Assembly (NCBI RefSeq): GCF_029714945.1
Contig: NZ_CP121634.1
Coordinates: forward strand, 7,213,001 to 7,277,000
From: Bradyrhizobium sp. CIAT3101
GTDB lineage: Bacteria > Pseudomonadota > Alphaproteobacteria > Rhizobiales > Xanthobacteraceae
Direction of reading: 5' to 3'
DNA length: 64,000 bases
Part shown: positions 34,333 through 47,584 of the stretch, piece after piece
Layout of the letters: each line of letters begins with the position of its first letter
Numbering within the stretch: position 1 is the first letter of the stretch
Notes under the pieces: generated by a model
The model's input: the letters and a program-made list of their open reading frames with translations, nothing else
Database searches by the model: none
Told to the model about the DNA's origin: nothing
Position numbers and translations under genes: made by a program

Positions 34333-35940
34333 ATGACAAACAACATCCACAATCTCACCCGCTCCACCGACGACGTCGTCATCGTCGGCGGCGGTCTCGC
34401 CGGTCTGTTCTGCGCGCTCAAACTCGCGCCGCGGCCGGTGACGCTGATCTCGGCGGCGCCGCTCGGACAGGGGGCATCATCCGCATGGGCGCAGGGTGGC
34501 ATCGCGGCCGCCGTCGCCGAGGGCGACAGTCCCGAAGCGCATGCGGCGGATACGATTGCGGTCGGCGGCGGCATCGTCGACGAAGCGGTCGCGCTCGGCA
34601 TCGCGCGCGAGGCCGCACCGCGCATTCACGATCTGCTCGCCTTGGGCGTGCCGTTCGACCGCGACCTCGAAGGCCGACTCGCCGTCGGACGCGAAGCCGC
34701 GCATTCGGCGCGGCGGATCGTCCACGTCCGCGGCGACGGCGCGGGCGCCGCGATCACCGCGGCGCTGAGCGAGGCCGTGCGGCGAACGCCGTCGATCCGC
34801 CTGATCGAAGGCTTTGTCGCCGAAGCACTGCTTACCGAGGACGGCGCCGTCACCGGACTTCAGTTGCGCGAGGCCGGAAATTTCGCCGCCAAGCCCGTGA
34901 TGATCGCCTCGCGCGCGGTGGTGCTTGCGACCGGCGGTATCGGCCATCTCTATGCCGTCACCACCAATCCGACCGAAGCCAACGGATCGGGCCTTGCGAT
35001 TGCCGCGCGCGCCGGCGCCGTGATCGCCGACCCGGAGTTCGTCCAGTTCCATCCGACCGCGATCATGGTCGGCCGCGATCCCGCGCCGCTCGCGACCGAG
35101 GCGCTGCGCGGTGAAGGCGCGACGCTGATCAACGGCCAGGGCGAGCGCTTCATGGCGGCGCAGCATCCGCTCGCCGAACTGGCGCCGCGCGACATCGTGG
35201 CCCGCGGTGTGTTCGCCGAGGTCGCGGGCGGTCGCGGCGCGTTTCTCGATGCACGCCGAGCGCTGGGGGCGCGCTTCGCCGAAAAATTCCCGACCGTGCA
35301 TGCAAGCTGCATCACGGCCGGCATCGATCCGGCGACGCAACCGATCCCAATCGCGCCGGCCGTGCACTATCACATGGGCGGCATCGCGGTGGACGCGCGT
35401 GGCCGCAGTTCGATCGACGGGCTCTGGGCCGGCGGAGAAGTATCGTCCACCGGTGCGCATGGCGCCAATCGACTTGCCTCGAATTCGCTACTCGAGGCCG
35501 TGGTTTATGCCGCACGCATCGCCGATGATATCGCCGGCCACGCGATCCCCTCACCTGCCCGCCTGCCCGAGGCGCTGGTGACGCCGCGCGGCGCCGCGCC
35601 GGATGCTGCTGCCGTGAAGCGGCTGCGCGCGATGATGAGCGCGAATGTCGGCGTGATCCGCGAGCGCGACGGACTTGCGGATGCCGTACGCGGCTTTGCT
35701 GCGCTTGAGCGCACGGCCACGAGCATCGCTGTCCGCAACATGGCGACAGCGGCCCTGCTCATAGCGGCCTCGGCCTGGAGCCGTCACGAGAGCCGCGGCG
35801 CGCATTTCCGCTCCGACCATCCTGCGGAGCTGCCCGCGCTGGCGCAGAGGACGATGACCACGCTCACGGCTGTGCGCGAGATCGCGGACAGCCTCACCGC
35901 GCATTCAACGCCGCGCATCGCGCAATCCATGATCGCCTGA
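34333..35940 (+). CDS. nadB: L-aspartate oxidase
   Basis: FAD enzyme that oxidises L-aspartate to iminoaspartate, the substrate NadA uses at once because it is unstable. The 535 residues open with the Rossmann motif [16 protein letters not shown], then [13 protein letters not shown], and have the active-site regions [16 protein letters not shown] and [15 protein letters not shown] common to the succinate dehydrogenase/fumarate reductase flavoprotein family. The C-terminal helical domain is about 430-530. Second gene of nadABC, 9 bases after nadA. Confidence 0.97.
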   Translation: MTNNIHNLTRSTDDVVIVGGGLAGLFCALKLAPRPVTLISAAPLGQGASSAWAQGGIAAAVAEGDSPEAHAADTIAVGGGIVDEAVALGIAREAAPRIHDLLALGVPFDRDLEGRLAVGREAAHSARRIVHVRGDGAGAAITAALSEAVRRTPSIRLIEGFVAEALLTEDGAVTGLQLREAGNFAAKPVMIASRAVVLATGGIGHLYAVTTNPTEANGSGLAIAARAGAVIADPEFVQFHPTAIMVGRDPAPLATEALRGEGATLINGQGERFMAAQHPLAELAPRDIVARGVFAEVAGGRGAFLDARRALGARFAEKFPTVHASCITAGIDPATQPIPIAPAVHYHMGGIAVDARGRSSIDGLWAGGEVSSTGAHGANRLASNSLLEAVVYAARIADDIAGHAIPSPARLPEALVTPRGAAPDAAAVKRLRAMMSANVGVIRERDGLADAVRGFAALERTATSIAVRNMATAALLIAASAWSRHESRGAHFRSDHPAELPALAQRTMTTLTAVREIADSLTAHSTPRIAQSMIA

Positions 35941-35951
35941 CGGAGTCTCCC

Positions 35952-36830
35952 ATGATCACCCCGACCTCCCTGCTCTATCCCGACGCCTTCCTCTCCCCGC
36001 TCGCCATCGACGAGGCCGTGCATCGCGCGCTCGACGAGGACCTCGGCCGCGCCGGCGACGTCACCTCGCTCGCGACGATCCCGGAAACGACCAAGGCGCA
36101 GGCCATCCTCGTCGCGCGGCAATCCGGCGTCATCGCCGGTCTACCGCTCGCGCTGGCGACCCTGCAAAAGCTTTCGCCCGACCTCGAGGTGCGCGCGCAT
36201 GTCCGCGACGCCGCACGCATCGCCCGCGGGCAACCCGTGCTGACGATCTCCGGCCCGGCCCGCGCCATTCTCACCGCGGAGCGGACCGCGCTGAATTTCG
36301 TCGGCCGGCTCTCGGGCGTGGCCACGCTGACCGCGGACTATGTCGCGCGCACCGAAGGCACAAAGATGCGGATCTGCTGCACGCGAAAGACCACGCCGGG
36401 GTTGCGCGCGCTGGAGAAATACGCGGTGCGGTGCGGTGGCGGCTTCAACCACCGCTTCGGCCTCGACGATGCGATCCTGATCAAGGACAACCACATCGCC
36501 GTCGCCGGCGGCATCCGCCCCGTGCTGGAGCGTGCCCGCGCGCATGTCGGCCATCTCGTCAAGATCGAGATCGAGGTGGATACGCTCGCGCAGCTCCGCG
36601 AGGTGCTCAACACCGGCCTCGCCGAGGCGGTGCTGCTCGACAACATGGACATCGCGACGCTGCGCGAGGCGGTGCGGATCAGCGAGGGCCGCGTCGCGCT
36701 GGAAGCGTCGGGCGGCGTCACATTGGACTCGATCGCGGTAATCGCGGCGACCGGCGTCGACTACGCCTCATCCGGCGCGCTGACGCATTCGGCGCCGAAT
36801 TTCGATTGCGCGCTGGATATCGAGATGTGA
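35952..36830 (+). CDS. nadC: Nicotinate-nucleotide diphosphorylase (quinolinate phosphoribosyltransferase)
   Basis: Converts quinolinate and PRPP to nicotinate mononucleotide, CO2 and pyrophosphate, the last step before the common NAD pathway. The 292 residues show [53 protein letters not shown] (substrate-binding Arg/Lys/His) and [28 protein letters not shown] at 35952 has GGAG 7 bases upstream. Last gene of the nadABC operon; a palindromic repeat follows. Confidence 0.97.
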   Translation: MITPTSLLYPDAFLSPLAIDEAVHRALDEDLGRAGDVTSLATIPETTKAQAILVARQSGVIAGLPLALATLQKLSPDLEVRAHVRDAARIARGQPVLTISGPARAILTAERTALNFVGRLSGVATLTADYVARTEGTKMRICCTRKTTPGLRALEKYAVRCGGGFNHRFGLDDAILIKDNHIAVAGGIRPVLERARAHVGHLVKIEIEVDTLAQLREVLNTGLAEAVLLDNMDIATLREAVRISEGRVALEASGGVTLDSIAVIAATGVDYASSGALTHSAPNFDCALDIEM

Positions 36831-36840
36831 GGTAGTCACT

Positions 36841-36927
36841 CCGGCATGGCCGGGCTTGTCCCGACCATCCACGCCTTGCCGCACGGCACGAAGAACGTGG
36901 ATGCCCGGGACAAGCCCGGGCATGACG
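36841..36927. repeat. Intergenic inverted repeat (CCCGGGCAT type)
   Basis: Left CATGGCCGGGCTTGTCCCG pairs with right CGGGACAAGCCCGGGCATG; inner CCATCCACG pairs with CGTGGATG. Located between convergent nadC and the SleB-like gene. Confidence 0.8.
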
Positions 36928-36943
36928 ATCTTCTTCCGAGCGC

Positions 36944-38410
36944 CTACCGCCGCTCGGTCACGCCCATCTCGGCGGAGCTCTTGGCTTCCTGCACGAGCTC
37001 GGCCGAGAGTGCGGCGGTCTGCGCCGGCGTGCCCCAGCTCGGCTCTTCGCTGCCGTCGCCCCAGTTGCGCGGCCGATAGAAGGTGTGCACGCCGGTCTTG
37101 TACATCTTCTTCATCTCGGCGACCCAGGACGGACGCACCCAATAGGCGTGGTAGTGCGTCGACTTGCCGACTTCGGGCAGCCAGATCTGGCCGTCGAGCA
37201 TCGCCTTCGAAATCCTCTTGGCGCGCTCCCACATCTCGGGCTCGCGGATCACATCGGGATTGTTGTCGCAGGCAAAGGTGAACTGGCAGGCGAAGTGGCG
37301 GTACTTGTTCTGATAGACCACGCCGCACACGGTGTCCGGATATTTGCCGGAGAACACGCGGTTCATCACCACTTGCGCGACCGCGATCTGGCCACGCACG
37401 GCCTCGCCGCGAGACTCGAAATAGACCGCTTCGGCAAGGCACTTTTCAGACTTCGCGCGCGACTTCTCGTCCAGCGCCAGCCGCTCGGCCGGCGATTTGG
37501 CGCGCTGGTTGTCGGCGTTGACTTCGCCCTTCGGGGCGACGCTCTCGCCGCTCTCGGCAATGCCCGCAAGGTCCTCGGTCGGCGGCGACAGCGAGGCCAG
37601 CTTCATGTCGGGGTCGGGCATCACGATCAGCGGCTCGGCGCCGGGCTGCCAGCTCTCGATGCTCTCGACATTGCCGCCGAGCGAGGAACTGCCGAAGAAC
37701 AGGTTCGAGGTCTTGACGCTGAAGGGATCGCGCGGCGGGGCGACGACCGTCGCCTGCTTGAGCGCATTGAGGGGCTGCGCCGCAAAAGACAGCGCGTTGT
37801 CGTCGGCCTTCGGCGGATTGGCATATTGCGGCAGTGGCGGCGCGCGCATCGCCTCCTGAAGCTCGGGATCGAGCGCCGCGGCGGACTCCGGCGACATCGC
37901 CTGCGGTTGCGCCACCGGCAACGCAGCGGTCTTGGCGCCGAACACGGAGCTGTTCGAGGTCGCTGGATCCTGCTGCGGCGGCGCGGCGGCCGGTGCTGCC
38001 GTCTCGGGCGCGGGCGTCACGGTGGCGAGACGGTCGCCCTTCAGCGCGCGATCGACCTTGGGGAAATCGGAGGCCTGGTAACGCGTCGGCGCCTGGAGCA
38101 CCGGATTGCGCGTAACGGTGCCGGTGACGTCGCGGCCATCGAGGCTCGCGAGGCGAACCATCGCGCTCTGCGGCACTGAAGTCCCGATCGGGCGCGAAAA
38201 GCTGTAAGTGGCAAGCTGAATGGACGAGGCTGCAGAGAACACCTGCTTCTGCCAACGCTCGGCGACGCCGGGCTGACGCGCCAGCAACGAGCCAATGTCC
38301 TGATAGCCGGTCTCTCTCGGCATCAATGCGAAGATGCAGAGACCGATTCCGAAGGATGCGAACCGCGCACCCTTCGGATGGTTACGCAACACAAACATCG
38401 ATACGCTCAC
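36944..38410 (-). CDS. Cell wall hydrolase, SleB family
   Basis: A 488-residue envelope protein. A hydrophobic N-terminal segment (ARFASFGIGLCIFALM) anchors or exports it. Residues about 60-310 are a low-complexity linker rich in Pro, Ala and Ser. The Hydrolase_2/SleB domain lies at about 330-450: CLAEAVYFESRGEAVRGQIAVAQVVMNRVFSGKYPDTVCGVVYQ, then CQFTFACD and STHYHAYWVRPSW, with the probable catalytic Glu in YFESRGE. SleB relatives are lytic transglycosylases or amidases acting on peptidoglycan; here a growth or remodelling role is likelier than spore germination. GTG at 38410 and ATG at 38398 are both possible starts. Confidence 0.9.
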   Translation of the reverse strand: MSVSMFVLRNHPKGARFASFGIGLCIFALMPRETGYQDIGSLLARQPGVAERWQKQVFSAASSIQLATYSFSRPIGTSVPQSAMVRLASLDGRDVTGTVTRNPVLQAPTRYQASDFPKVDRALKGDRLATVTPAPETAAPAAAPPQQDPATSNSSVFGAKTAALPVAQPQAMSPESAAALDPELQEAMRAPPLPQYANPPKADDNALSFAAQPLNALKQATVVAPPRDPFSVKTSNLFFGSSSLGGNVESIESWQPGAEPLIVMPDPDMKLASLSPPTEDLAGIAESGESVAPKGEVNADNQRAKSPAERLALDEKSRAKSEKCLAEAVYFESRGEAVRGQIAVAQVVMNRVFSGKYPDTVCGVVYQNKYRHFACQFTFACDNNPDVIREPEMWERAKRISKAMLDGQIWLPEVGKSTHYHAYWVRPSWVAEMKKMYKTGVHTFYRPRNWGDGSEEPSWGTPAQTAALSAELVQEAKSSAEMGVTERR

Positions 38411-38683
38411 GCTACGCTTACACTAGAAGGATCGAGCCGCAGTACGTCCGTGCAATTCGATCTTTATCGTGAGTATCTAATTTAGGTTGCCGGGGCGTTA
38501 ATCGTCGTTGCGCATGAAGCACACTCAAGCGATGTCAGCTGTTTTCACGGCGCGATGCTGCGCATTGGTAAATGCGGGCCCACGCAACGGGGTAAACAAC
38601 TGGTCAACGCGAATGGTGAAGGAACTCTTGCCGGCGCGTACCATTATGGGACGCGTGCGGTCCTGCTTTTGCGGCAACAACCG

Positions 38684-38789
38684 CTGTCATGCCCCGGCTC
38701 GACCGGGGCATCCAGTACGCTGCGGCTTCTCGATTAGATCACTGCCGTCTCGGAGTACTGGATCGCCCGGTCAAGCCGGGCGATGACAG
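38684..38789. repeat. Intergenic inverted repeat (GTCATGCCCCGG type)
   Basis: CTGTCATGCCCCGG...CCGGGGCATCCAGTAC on the left mirrors GTACTGGATCGCCCGG...CCGGGCGATGACAG on the right. It sits in the 497-base gap between ppdK and the SleB-like gene. Bases 38411-38683 of that gap hold no gene I can support and presumably carry the SleB-like gene's promoter. Confidence 0.8.
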
Positions 38790-38803
38790 TGAGTATGTGG
38801 TCT

Positions 38804-38832
38804 GGATTGCTTCGCTACGCTCGCAATGACGG
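38804..38832. repeat. Short palindromic repeat, ATTGCTTCGC...GCTCGCAATGACG
   Basis: GGATTGCTTCGCTACGCTCG followed by CAATGACGG. Its ends ATTGC and GCAAT pair. From memory, this short element is frequent between genes in Bradyrhizobiaceae. Confidence 0.55.
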
Positions 38833-38854
38833 GTGGAGAGAGCGTGACCAAAAC

Positions 38855-38885
38855 AAAAGAGGCGGGGTTCGGCCCCGCCTCTTTC
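38855..38885 (-). terminator. Rho-independent terminator of ppdK
   Basis: Minus-strand stem GAGGCGGGG (38881-38873) pairs perfectly with CCCCGCCTC (38867-38859) around the loop CCGAA, and is followed by TTTTGTTTT. It lies 23 bases after the ppdK stop. Confidence 0.88.
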
Positions 38886-38907
38886 GCATCTCGTATGTCT
38901 CTTCGTC

Positions 38908-41868
<2,961 letters not shown>

Positions 41869-41964
41869 AGCTTGCACACAACCTGCGAGAGGAATGGGAA
41901 ATCGCGCGCCTTACACCACTTTGGGCAGGCCCGCGCAAGTCGAAGAGTTCCGGAAAATGAAGGC

Positions 41965-42120
41965 CTAGAGATGGAGCCACTTCAACAAACCGAGCCCAAT
42001 CGCCCCGTTGACGATGAGAAAAATCGCCACGATCAGGTTCAGCAGACGGGGCATGATCAGGATGAGCACACCCGCGAGCAATGACAGGATCGGCGAGATG
42101 TGGGCGACGGTGATGTGCAT
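41965..42120 (-). CDS. DUF3096 small membrane protein
   Basis: A 51-residue protein that begins MHITVAHISPILSLLAG and continues with two hydrophobic segments, VLILIMPRLLNLIVAIFLIV and NGAIGLGLLKWLHL. This pattern, with the central IMPRLLN, is what I recall of DUF3096, a tiny inner-membrane family of unknown function. The frame runs from ATG at 42120 to TAG at 41965. It lies alone between ppdK (same strand, downstream) and the DUF1236 gene (divergent). Confidence 0.8.
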   Translation of the reverse strand: MHITVAHISPILSLLAGVLILIMPRLLNLIVAIFLIVNGAIGLGLLKWLHL

Positions 42121-42341
42121 GAATTGTCTTTCCGAGCGTTAAGGCGAATCGCGGGCGGATCATACCGGACCCGGTTCCGCGGGTAGAGACGCGCGAGGCC
42201 GCAACGGGTTCCCCGCTTCGCGAAAACTGCCCGAAATTGCCGCGTATGCGGCGGGCCTTTTCCGGAACATCACGCGCGCCGCAGCATTGGCAACCGGTCG
42301 CGCCACTGGCGCCGGCTGAAATCAATTCGAAGGAGTTGTCC

Positions 42342-42695
42342 ATGCGGAACAGGATTCTCGCCCTCGCAGCGCTTGGCATCGCGCTCGGCGCGCCGATCGC
42401 GGCGCAGGCGCAAACCGGGATCACGGTGGGACGTGCGCCTGTCGTGGTCGATAGCGGCCCGACCATCGCGGTGGAACAGCGGCCGGCTTTCCGTGACTAT
42501 GTCATCGAGCAACGTGTGCCAGCCTTCAGCATTCCGGATCGCGTGATCGTCGGCGGCACGCTACCCGAAACGGGCATCACCTATTATGACGTGCCGCAAC
42601 GTTTCGGCGCGACGACCTATCGCTACACCGTCGTGAACGGAGAGACCGTGCTGGTCGAGCCGCGCTCGCGTCGCATCGTCGAGGTGATGGACTAG
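42342..42695 (+). CDS. DUF1236 exported protein
   Basis: A 117-residue protein with a clear signal peptide (1-23, ending PIAAQAQ). The mature part has YVIEQRVPAFSIPDRVIVGGTLPETGITYYDVPQRFGATTYRYTVVNGETVLVEPRSRRIVEVMD, the DUF1236 pattern (VGxxLPxxVxxYxVP...Y.y..vng..vlVdPrtrrIV). Function unknown, common in rhizobia. AAGGAG 7 bases before ATG 42342 fixes the start; the open frame upstream to 42237 is not needed. A terminator hairpin follows at 42762. Confidence 0.88.
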   Translation: MRNRILALAALGIALGAPIAAQAQTGITVGRAPVVVDSGPTIAVEQRPAFRDYVIEQRVPAFSIPDRVIVGGTLPETGITYYDVPQRFGATTYRYTVVNGETVLVEPRSRRIVEVMD

Positions 42696-42761
42696 CGATC
42701 AACTAGGTGTCCGGCGCGTCATATCAATCAGGCTGGCGCGAGCAGTGCAAACGGACATCAG

Positions 42762-42800
42762 GCCCCGCCCGGTCTTCCCCCCGCCGGGTGGGGCTTTTTT
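42762..42800 (+). terminator. Rho-independent terminator downstream of the DUF1236 gene
   Basis: GCCCCGCCCGG (42762-42772) pairs with CCGGGTGGGGC (42784-42794) with one G-T pair, then TTTTTT at 42795-42800. It stops plus-strand reading just before the convergent glyS end. Confidence 0.88.
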
Positions 42801-42809
42801 GCGCCGGCC

Positions 42810-44999
42810 TCAATCCTGGATCTTCGAGAAGTCCGCGACCGCACGCGTGGCGCTGCGGATTTCGTTGAGGAGCTTCAAGCGGTTCTCGCGCACCCTGGCA
42901 TCGTCGTCGTTGACGCGAACCTTGTCGAAGAACGCATCGACCGGCGGACGCAGCTTGGCCATCGCGCTCATCGCGCCGGCGAAGTCCTCCTTGGCCACAG
43001 CAGTGCCTGCTTCGGCCTTCACCTCGCCGATCGCCTTCGCCAGCGCCTTCTCTTCGCCGAGGCTGTAGAGCGCGGCATCAGGAGCGCCGTCGAAGCTGCG
43101 CTTGTCCTTCTTCTCCTCGATCGAGAGAATGTTGCTGGCGCGCTTGGTGCCGGCGAGCAAATTCTTGCCGTCGTCGCTCTCGAGGAATTTTCCGAGCGCC
43201 TCGACACGGCGGACGATCATCAAGAGATCGTCCTGGCCGCCGAGCGCAAACACGGCATCGACGAGATCGTGACGCGCACCCTGCTCGCGGAGCTGGACTT
43301 TTAGGCGATCGGCGAAGAAGGCGAGCAGATCGCCGATCAGCGAGGCAAGGTTGTCGCCGGCAATCGGCCCGCCTTTTCGGAGGAATGTCGGATCGGGGAT
43401 CGGATTGCGAACGGCGCGAACAACGTCTTCGAACGCGGCGTCACTGCCGCGCATGATGTGAAGCGCAATCGCATCCTGGAAGATTGGTGTCAGGGAAATA
43501 CGATTCCTCTGCTCCAACAGAATTCTGATCACGCCCAGCGCCGCGCGACGCAGCGCATACGGGTCCTTCGATCCCGTCGGCTTCTCGTCGATCGCCCAGA
43601 ACCCAACGAGCGTGTCGATCTTGTCGGCGAGCGCGACCGCGACGCTGACCGGATCGGTCGGCACGCGATCGGCGGGGCCCTGCGGCTTGTAGTGCTCCTC
43701 GCAGGCGGCAGCGACGGACGCGTCCTCGCCCTGCGCCAGCGCGTAGTACTTGCCCATCAGGCCCTGCACCTCGGGGAACTCACCGACGACTTCGGTCAGC
43801 AAATCCGCCTTTGCCAGATGCGCTGCGCGCGTCGCCTTGGCGACATCGGCGCCAACCAGCGGCGCAATCTCCGCGGCGAGGCGCTCGATGCGCTTGATGC
43901 GCGCTCCTTGCGTGCCGAGCTTCTCGTGGAACACAATCTGCTCGAATTTCGGCAGACGATCCTCGAGCTTCGTCTTCCGGTCGGTCTCATAGAAGAACTT
44001 CGCATCCGACAGACGCGGACGGATCACGCGTTCGTTGCCGGAGACGATGACCTTGCCGCCGTCGGTCGCCTCGATATTGGCGGTAAGGACGAACTTGTTG
44101 GTCAGCTTCCCGGTCTTGGGATCCTTGACCACAAAGCACTTCTGGTTGTTGCGGATGGTGGCGCGGATCACCTCGTCAGGGATCGCGAGATATTCCGCCT
44201 CGAACGATCCCATCATGACGACGGGCCATTCGACGAGGCCCGACACTTCGTCGAGCAGCACCTGGTCCTCCACGAGTTCAAAACCCTGCGCAAACGTCAA
44301 TTCCTTGGCGTCGGCGAAGATGATGTCCTTGCGCGCCTGCGGATCGAGGATGACCTTGGCCGCCTTCAGCTTCGCTTCATAGTCCTCGAAGCGGCGCACG
44401 GAAATCGCGGCGGGTGCCATGAAGCGATGGCCGTAGGTGGTCTGCCCGGTCTCGATACCGTCGACCGAGAATTTCACGACATCAGGCTCTTCCGTCTCGG
44501 GCCCGAAGGTCGCGGTGATCGCATGCAGCGGACGCACCCAGCTCAGCGAGCCGGGCTTGCCCGAGCGCGCGCCCCAGCGCATCGATTTTGGCCAGGGGAA
44601 GGTGCGGATGATGACGGGCAGGATTTCCGCGAGCACGTCGATGGCGTCGCGGCCGGCCTTCTCGATCAGCGCGATGTAGAAGTCGCCCTTCGGGTCGCGC
44701 TGGATCTTGGCTTCATCCAGCGACTTCAAGCCGGTCGCCTTCAGAAAGCCCTGCACGGCCGCATCGGGGCCGCCGACCTTCGGTCCGCGGCGTTCGGTCT
44801 TGAGGTCAGGCTGGCGCGCGGGGATGCCGTGCACGGTGAGCGCGAGGCGGCGCGGCGTCGCGAAGGCTTTCGCGCCTTCGTAGACGAGGCCTTCGGCGAC
44901 GAGCTTTTCGGTAACCAGACGGCGCAGATCGTCGGCCGCCTTGGCCTGCATGCGCGCGGGGATTTCTTCCGAGAAGAGTTCAAGCAAAAGATCGGGCAT
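42810..44999 (-). CDS. glyS: Glycine--tRNA ligase beta subunit
   Basis: Tetrameric (alpha2beta2) glycyl-tRNA synthetase beta chain, 729 residues, which binds tRNA-Gly. The start [17 protein letters not shown], the middle [28 protein letters not shown] and [52 protein letters not shown], and [29 protein letters not shown] are all typical. The C-terminal DALR-like anticodon domain is from about 590. Its ATG overlaps the glyQ stop by one base (TGATG), so translation of the two subunits is coupled. Confidence 0.98.
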   Translation of the reverse strand: MPDLLLELFSEEIPARMQAKAADDLRRLVTEKLVAEGLVYEGAKAFATPRRLALTVHGIPARQPDLKTERRGPKVGGPDAAVQGFLKATGLKSLDEAKIQRDPKGDFYIALIEKAGRDAIDVLAEILPVIIRTFPWPKSMRWGARSGKPGSLSWVRPLHAITATFGPETEEPDVVKFSVDGIETGQTTYGHRFMAPAAISVRRFEDYEAKLKAAKVILDPQARKDIIFADAKELTFAQGFELVEDQVLLDEVSGLVEWPVVMMGSFEAEYLAIPDEVIRATIRNNQKCFVVKDPKTGKLTNKFVLTANIEATDGGKVIVSGNERVIRPRLSDAKFFYETDRKTKLEDRLPKFEQIVFHEKLGTQGARIKRIERLAAEIAPLVGADVAKATRAAHLAKADLLTEVVGEFPEVQGLMGKYYALAQGEDASVAAACEEHYKPQGPADRVPTDPVSVAVALADKIDTLVGFWAIDEKPTGSKDPYALRRAALGVIRILLEQRNRISLTPIFQDAIALHIMRGSDAAFEDVVRAVRNPIPDPTFLRKGGPIAGDNLASLIGDLLAFFADRLKVQLREQGARHDLVDAVFALGGQDDLLMIVRRVEALGKFLESDDGKNLLAGTKRASNILSIEEKKDKRSFDGAPDAALYSLGEEKALAKAIGEVKAEAGTAVAKEDFAGAMSAMAKLRPPVDAFFDKVRVNDDDARVRENRLKLLNEIRSATRAVADFSKIQD

Positions 45000-45934
45000 C
45001 AGGCCGCTCCGCCCGCTTCAGTGTGGATCCAGGCCTCGCCGCAGGCTTTTGCCAATTCGCGCACGCGCAAAATGTAGCTCTGCCGCTCCGTCACCGAGAT
45101 CACGCCGCGCGCATCGAGCAGGTTGAATACGTGGCTTGCCTTGATGCACTGGTCATAGGCGGGCAGCGCCATCAGATGCGCTTCGCGCTTGCCGTCCTTC
45201 CAGCCTGCTTCGAGGTACTTTCTGCACGCCGCTTCGGCCATCTTGAACTGCTCGAACAGCATCGCGGTGTCGGCGACTTCGAAATTGTGCTTCGAATATT
45301 CCCGCTCGGCCTGCAGGAAGACGTCGCCATAGGTGACCTTCGCATCGCCCTCGCGGCCGTTGAAGTTGAGGTCATAGACGCGGTCGACGCCCTGCACATA
45401 CATCGCAAGCCGCTCGAGCCCGTAGGTGAGCTCGCCCGCGACCGGTGCGCATTCAAAACCCGCGACCTGCTGGAAATAGGTGAACTGGCTGACTTCCATG
45501 CCGTCGCACCAGCATTCCCAGCCGAGGCCCCAGGCGCCCAGCGTCGGGCTCTCCCAATCGTCCTCGACGAAGCGGATGTCGTGGACGGCGGAATCGATGC
45601 CGATCGCGGCGAGCGACTTCAGGTACAGCTCCTGAAGGTTCGGCGGCGACGGCTTCATGATCACCTGGAACTGGTAGTAGTGCTGCATCCGGTTCGGGTT
45701 CTCGCCGTAACGGCCGTCCTTGGGCCGGCGCGACGGCTGTACGTAGGCGGCGTTCCAGGGTTTTGGCCCGAGCGCGCGCAACGTGGTGGCCGGATGGAAG
45801 GTACCCGCGCCCATCTCCATGTCGTAGGGCTGCAAAATCACGCAGCCCTGCTCGGCCCAGAACCGCTGGAGCGCGAGGATAAAGCCCTGGAACGAGCGTT
45901 CCGGGCGCATATGGGCGGGCAATGAGGCGTCCAT
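44999..45934 (-). CDS. glyQ: Glycine--tRNA ligase alpha subunit
   Basis: Catalytic class II chain of the bacterial glycyl-tRNA synthetase, 311 residues. Signature stretches are [75 protein letters not shown] and [28 protein letters not shown] at 45934 gives [15 protein letters not shown]; the frame extends further upstream without support, and Met at the later MRPERSF is also possible. Transcribed with glyS, which it overlaps by one base. Confidence 0.98.
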   Translation of the reverse strand: MDASLPAHMRPERSFQGFILALQRFWAEQGCVILQPYDMEMGAGTFHPATTLRALGPKPWNAAYVQPSRRPKDGRYGENPNRMQHYYQFQVIMKPSPPNLQELYLKSLAAIGIDSAVHDIRFVEDDWESPTLGAWGLGWECWCDGMEVSQFTYFQQVAGFECAPVAGELTYGLERLAMYVQGVDRVYDLNFNGREGDAKVTYGDVFLQAEREYSKHNFEVADTAMLFEQFKMAEAACRKYLEAGWKDGKREAHLMALPAYDQCIKASHVFNLLDARGVISVTERQSYILRVRELAKACGEAWIHTEAGGAA

Positions 45935-46050
45935 CGTCAGATCAGGCTCTCGCGGGGGGTTTGAATCGCGCGGGACCGTATCGACGGCGGGGGTGGGAAT
46001 CAAGGCAAAGGGGCGGATTCGGGCTTAACGGATGCCCTAGGATGGTCTCC

Positions 46051-46141
46051 TAGGGTGGGCAAAGGCGCACTTGCGCCGTGCCCACCGTCTTTCGATGAAT
46101 TCGGATGCTGCTCGTGGGCACGCTTCGCTTTGCCCACCCTA
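46051..46141. repeat. Two-armed palindromic repeat, copy 3 (long arm left)
   Basis: Long arm GTGGGCAAAGGCGC...GCGCCGTGCCCAC first, short arm inverted second, same orientation as copy 2. The spacer of about 28 bases is unrelated to those of other copies. Lies upstream of glyQ, after the stop of the small 46163 gene. Confidence 0.9.
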
Positions 46142-46162
46142 CGGCAGCGGTTGGTGAGGCGA

Positions 46163-46354
46163 CTAGCCGGGCCGGTACGCTCCGGTCACGGGGTCACGCT
46201 TCAGCGTCTGGATATTCCCCATATGGGCGGCCTCGGCGATGCGCGAGAGGCGCATCTCCTCCAGTTCCTGGTTGATCCGGAGTGCGGTCTTGTAGGCCCA
46301 GCGGACCACGGCAAGCCCACCCAGGACGCCCGCAAATGCAACGAACGGCGGCAT
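46163..46354 (-). CDS. Small hypothetical protein with one membrane segment
   Basis: A 63-residue protein: MPPFVAFAGVLGGLAVVRWAYK forms one hydrophobic segment with a positive flank, then TALRINQELEEMRLSRIAEAAHMGNIQTLKRDPVTGAYRPG is a charged helix and tail. I do not recognise it. ATG at 46354 has AAGGA 8 bases upstream and is preferred over TTG 46372. It could be an inner-membrane accessory protein; nothing more can be said. The S49 peptidase gene lies 105 bases upstream on the same strand. Confidence 0.7.
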   Translation of the reverse strand: MPPFVAFAGVLGGLAVVRWAYKTALRINQELEEMRLSRIAEAAHMGNIQTLKRDPVTGAYRPG

Positions 46355-46459
46355 CGGTCGATCCTTGTTCAATGCTCAGCCCCCACACGCATATTCGCGC
46401 ACTCCGGGCTGCGCCGCAATTGGCTCAGTCCGGACCAAATGGCGCGGGAGCGCCTCCGC

Positions 46460-47368
46460 CTAGAACCCGAATTTCGCCCAAATCGCCCGCGTCTCGACCG
46501 CCGAGATCAGCTCGTCCGGCAGACCGGCCATTGATTCCATGGCCGAAAGCTGGCCCGCGCCGGGCGATTTCCGCCCCAACAGACCGGACAGCAGACCGGT
46601 CGGCTGCGCGATCACAGGGGTGAGAACCTTGTCGCCATAGCGGGCACGAAGAGTTGAGCGGATATCGCCGATGCCATCGGCCAAGCCGAGCGCGATCGAC
46701 GTCTCACCGGCCCAGTACTCGCCGGTGAACAGGGTGTCGTCCGCGCCCTTCAGCCGCGCGCCGCGGCTTTCCTTCACCAGCGCGATGAAGATCTGGTGGA
46801 TCTCGCGCTGAAGCGCCTTGAGCTTGGCGACGTCGTCGGGGTTTTCGGGCAGGAACGGATCGAGCATCGCCTTGTGGGCGCCGGCCGTGTAGAGCCGGCG
46901 CTCGATGCCGAGCCGCTTGATCGCCTCCTGAAAACCGAAGCTGCCACCGACCACGCCGATCGAGCCGAGGATCGAGGACGGGTCGCAGAAGATCTCGTCG
47001 CCGGCGCAGGCGATCATGTAGCCGCCGGAGGCTGCGACGTCCTCGACGAACACCAGCACCGGCAGCTTCTTCTCCGCCGCGAGTTGCTTGATGCGCAGAT
47101 AGATCTGGCGCGACTGCACCGGCGAGCCGCCGGGCGAATTGATCACCAGCGCCACCGCCTTGGCGTTGCGGACCGAAAAGGCCCGCTCCAGCACCCGGGC
47201 GACGCCCGCGAGCGACATGCCCGGGCGCAGCGGGGTCACCGCGCCGATCACGCCGGACAGCCGCACCACCGGCACCACAGCCGTGCCCGGGCGGAAGCGC
47301 GCCGGCAGATATTGCATGAGCTTGTCGGCCCAGCCGGAATTTTTGCGATCGTTCAATTGTTCGGCCAT
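46460..47368 (-). CDS. S49 family serine peptidase (SppA/SohB-like)
   Basis: A 302-residue single-domain signal peptide peptidase relative. The Ser/Lys dyad is Ser114 in EDVAASGGYM and Lys166 in TAGAHKAMLDPF, with the oxyanion stretch VINSPGGSPVQS and SSILGSIGVVGGSFGF nearby. Members digest cleaved signal peptides or membrane-protein fragments. No clear N-terminal membrane anchor is visible (it begins AEQLNDRKNSGWADKLMQYLPARF), unlike E. coli SppA, so it may be cytoplasmic or bind the membrane peripherally. Transcribed alone on the minus strand. Confidence 0.92.
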   Translation of the reverse strand: MAEQLNDRKNSGWADKLMQYLPARFRPGTAVVPVVRLSGVIGAVTPLRPGMSLAGVARVLERAFSVRNAKAVALVINSPGGSPVQSRQIYLRIKQLAAEKKLPVLVFVEDVAASGGYMIACAGDEIFCDPSSILGSIGVVGGSFGFQEAIKRLGIERRLYTAGAHKAMLDPFLPENPDDVAKLKALQREIHQIFIALVKESRGARLKGADDTLFTGEYWAGETSIALGLADGIGDIRSTLRARYGDKVLTPVIAQPTGLLSGLLGRKSPGAGQLSAMESMAGLPDELISAVETRAIWAKFGF

Positions 47369-47481
47369 GCCGTTACCTCTGATTAACCAATTCTTATCAC
47401 GCGACTGTCATTGAAAGTGCCTGGAACGTGTTTTGCAGAATCCCCGTTGGGAAGCTGCAATAAGGCAGCGGAGGAAGCGAC

Positions 47482-47580
47482 ATGAAGATCTATCTGCTGT
47501 TGATGCTGATCGGCGCGCTTTTCACGGCGATCCGCGTTACGTCCCAGCCGGAACAGCAGTCGGAATCGCTTCCGCAGTAA
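47482..47580 (+). CDS. 32-residue small membrane peptide
   Basis: A short frame, ATG to TAA, with an excellent ribosome site (GGAGG, 7 bases upstream). The product is MKIYLLLMLIGALFTAIRVTS followed by a short polar tail; the first part is one membrane helix. No homologue is known to me. Good start signal and a sensible product support it, but it is very small. Confidence 0.6.
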   Translation: MKIYLLLMLIGALFTAIRVTSQPEQQSESLPQ

Positions 47581-47584
47581 GTCG

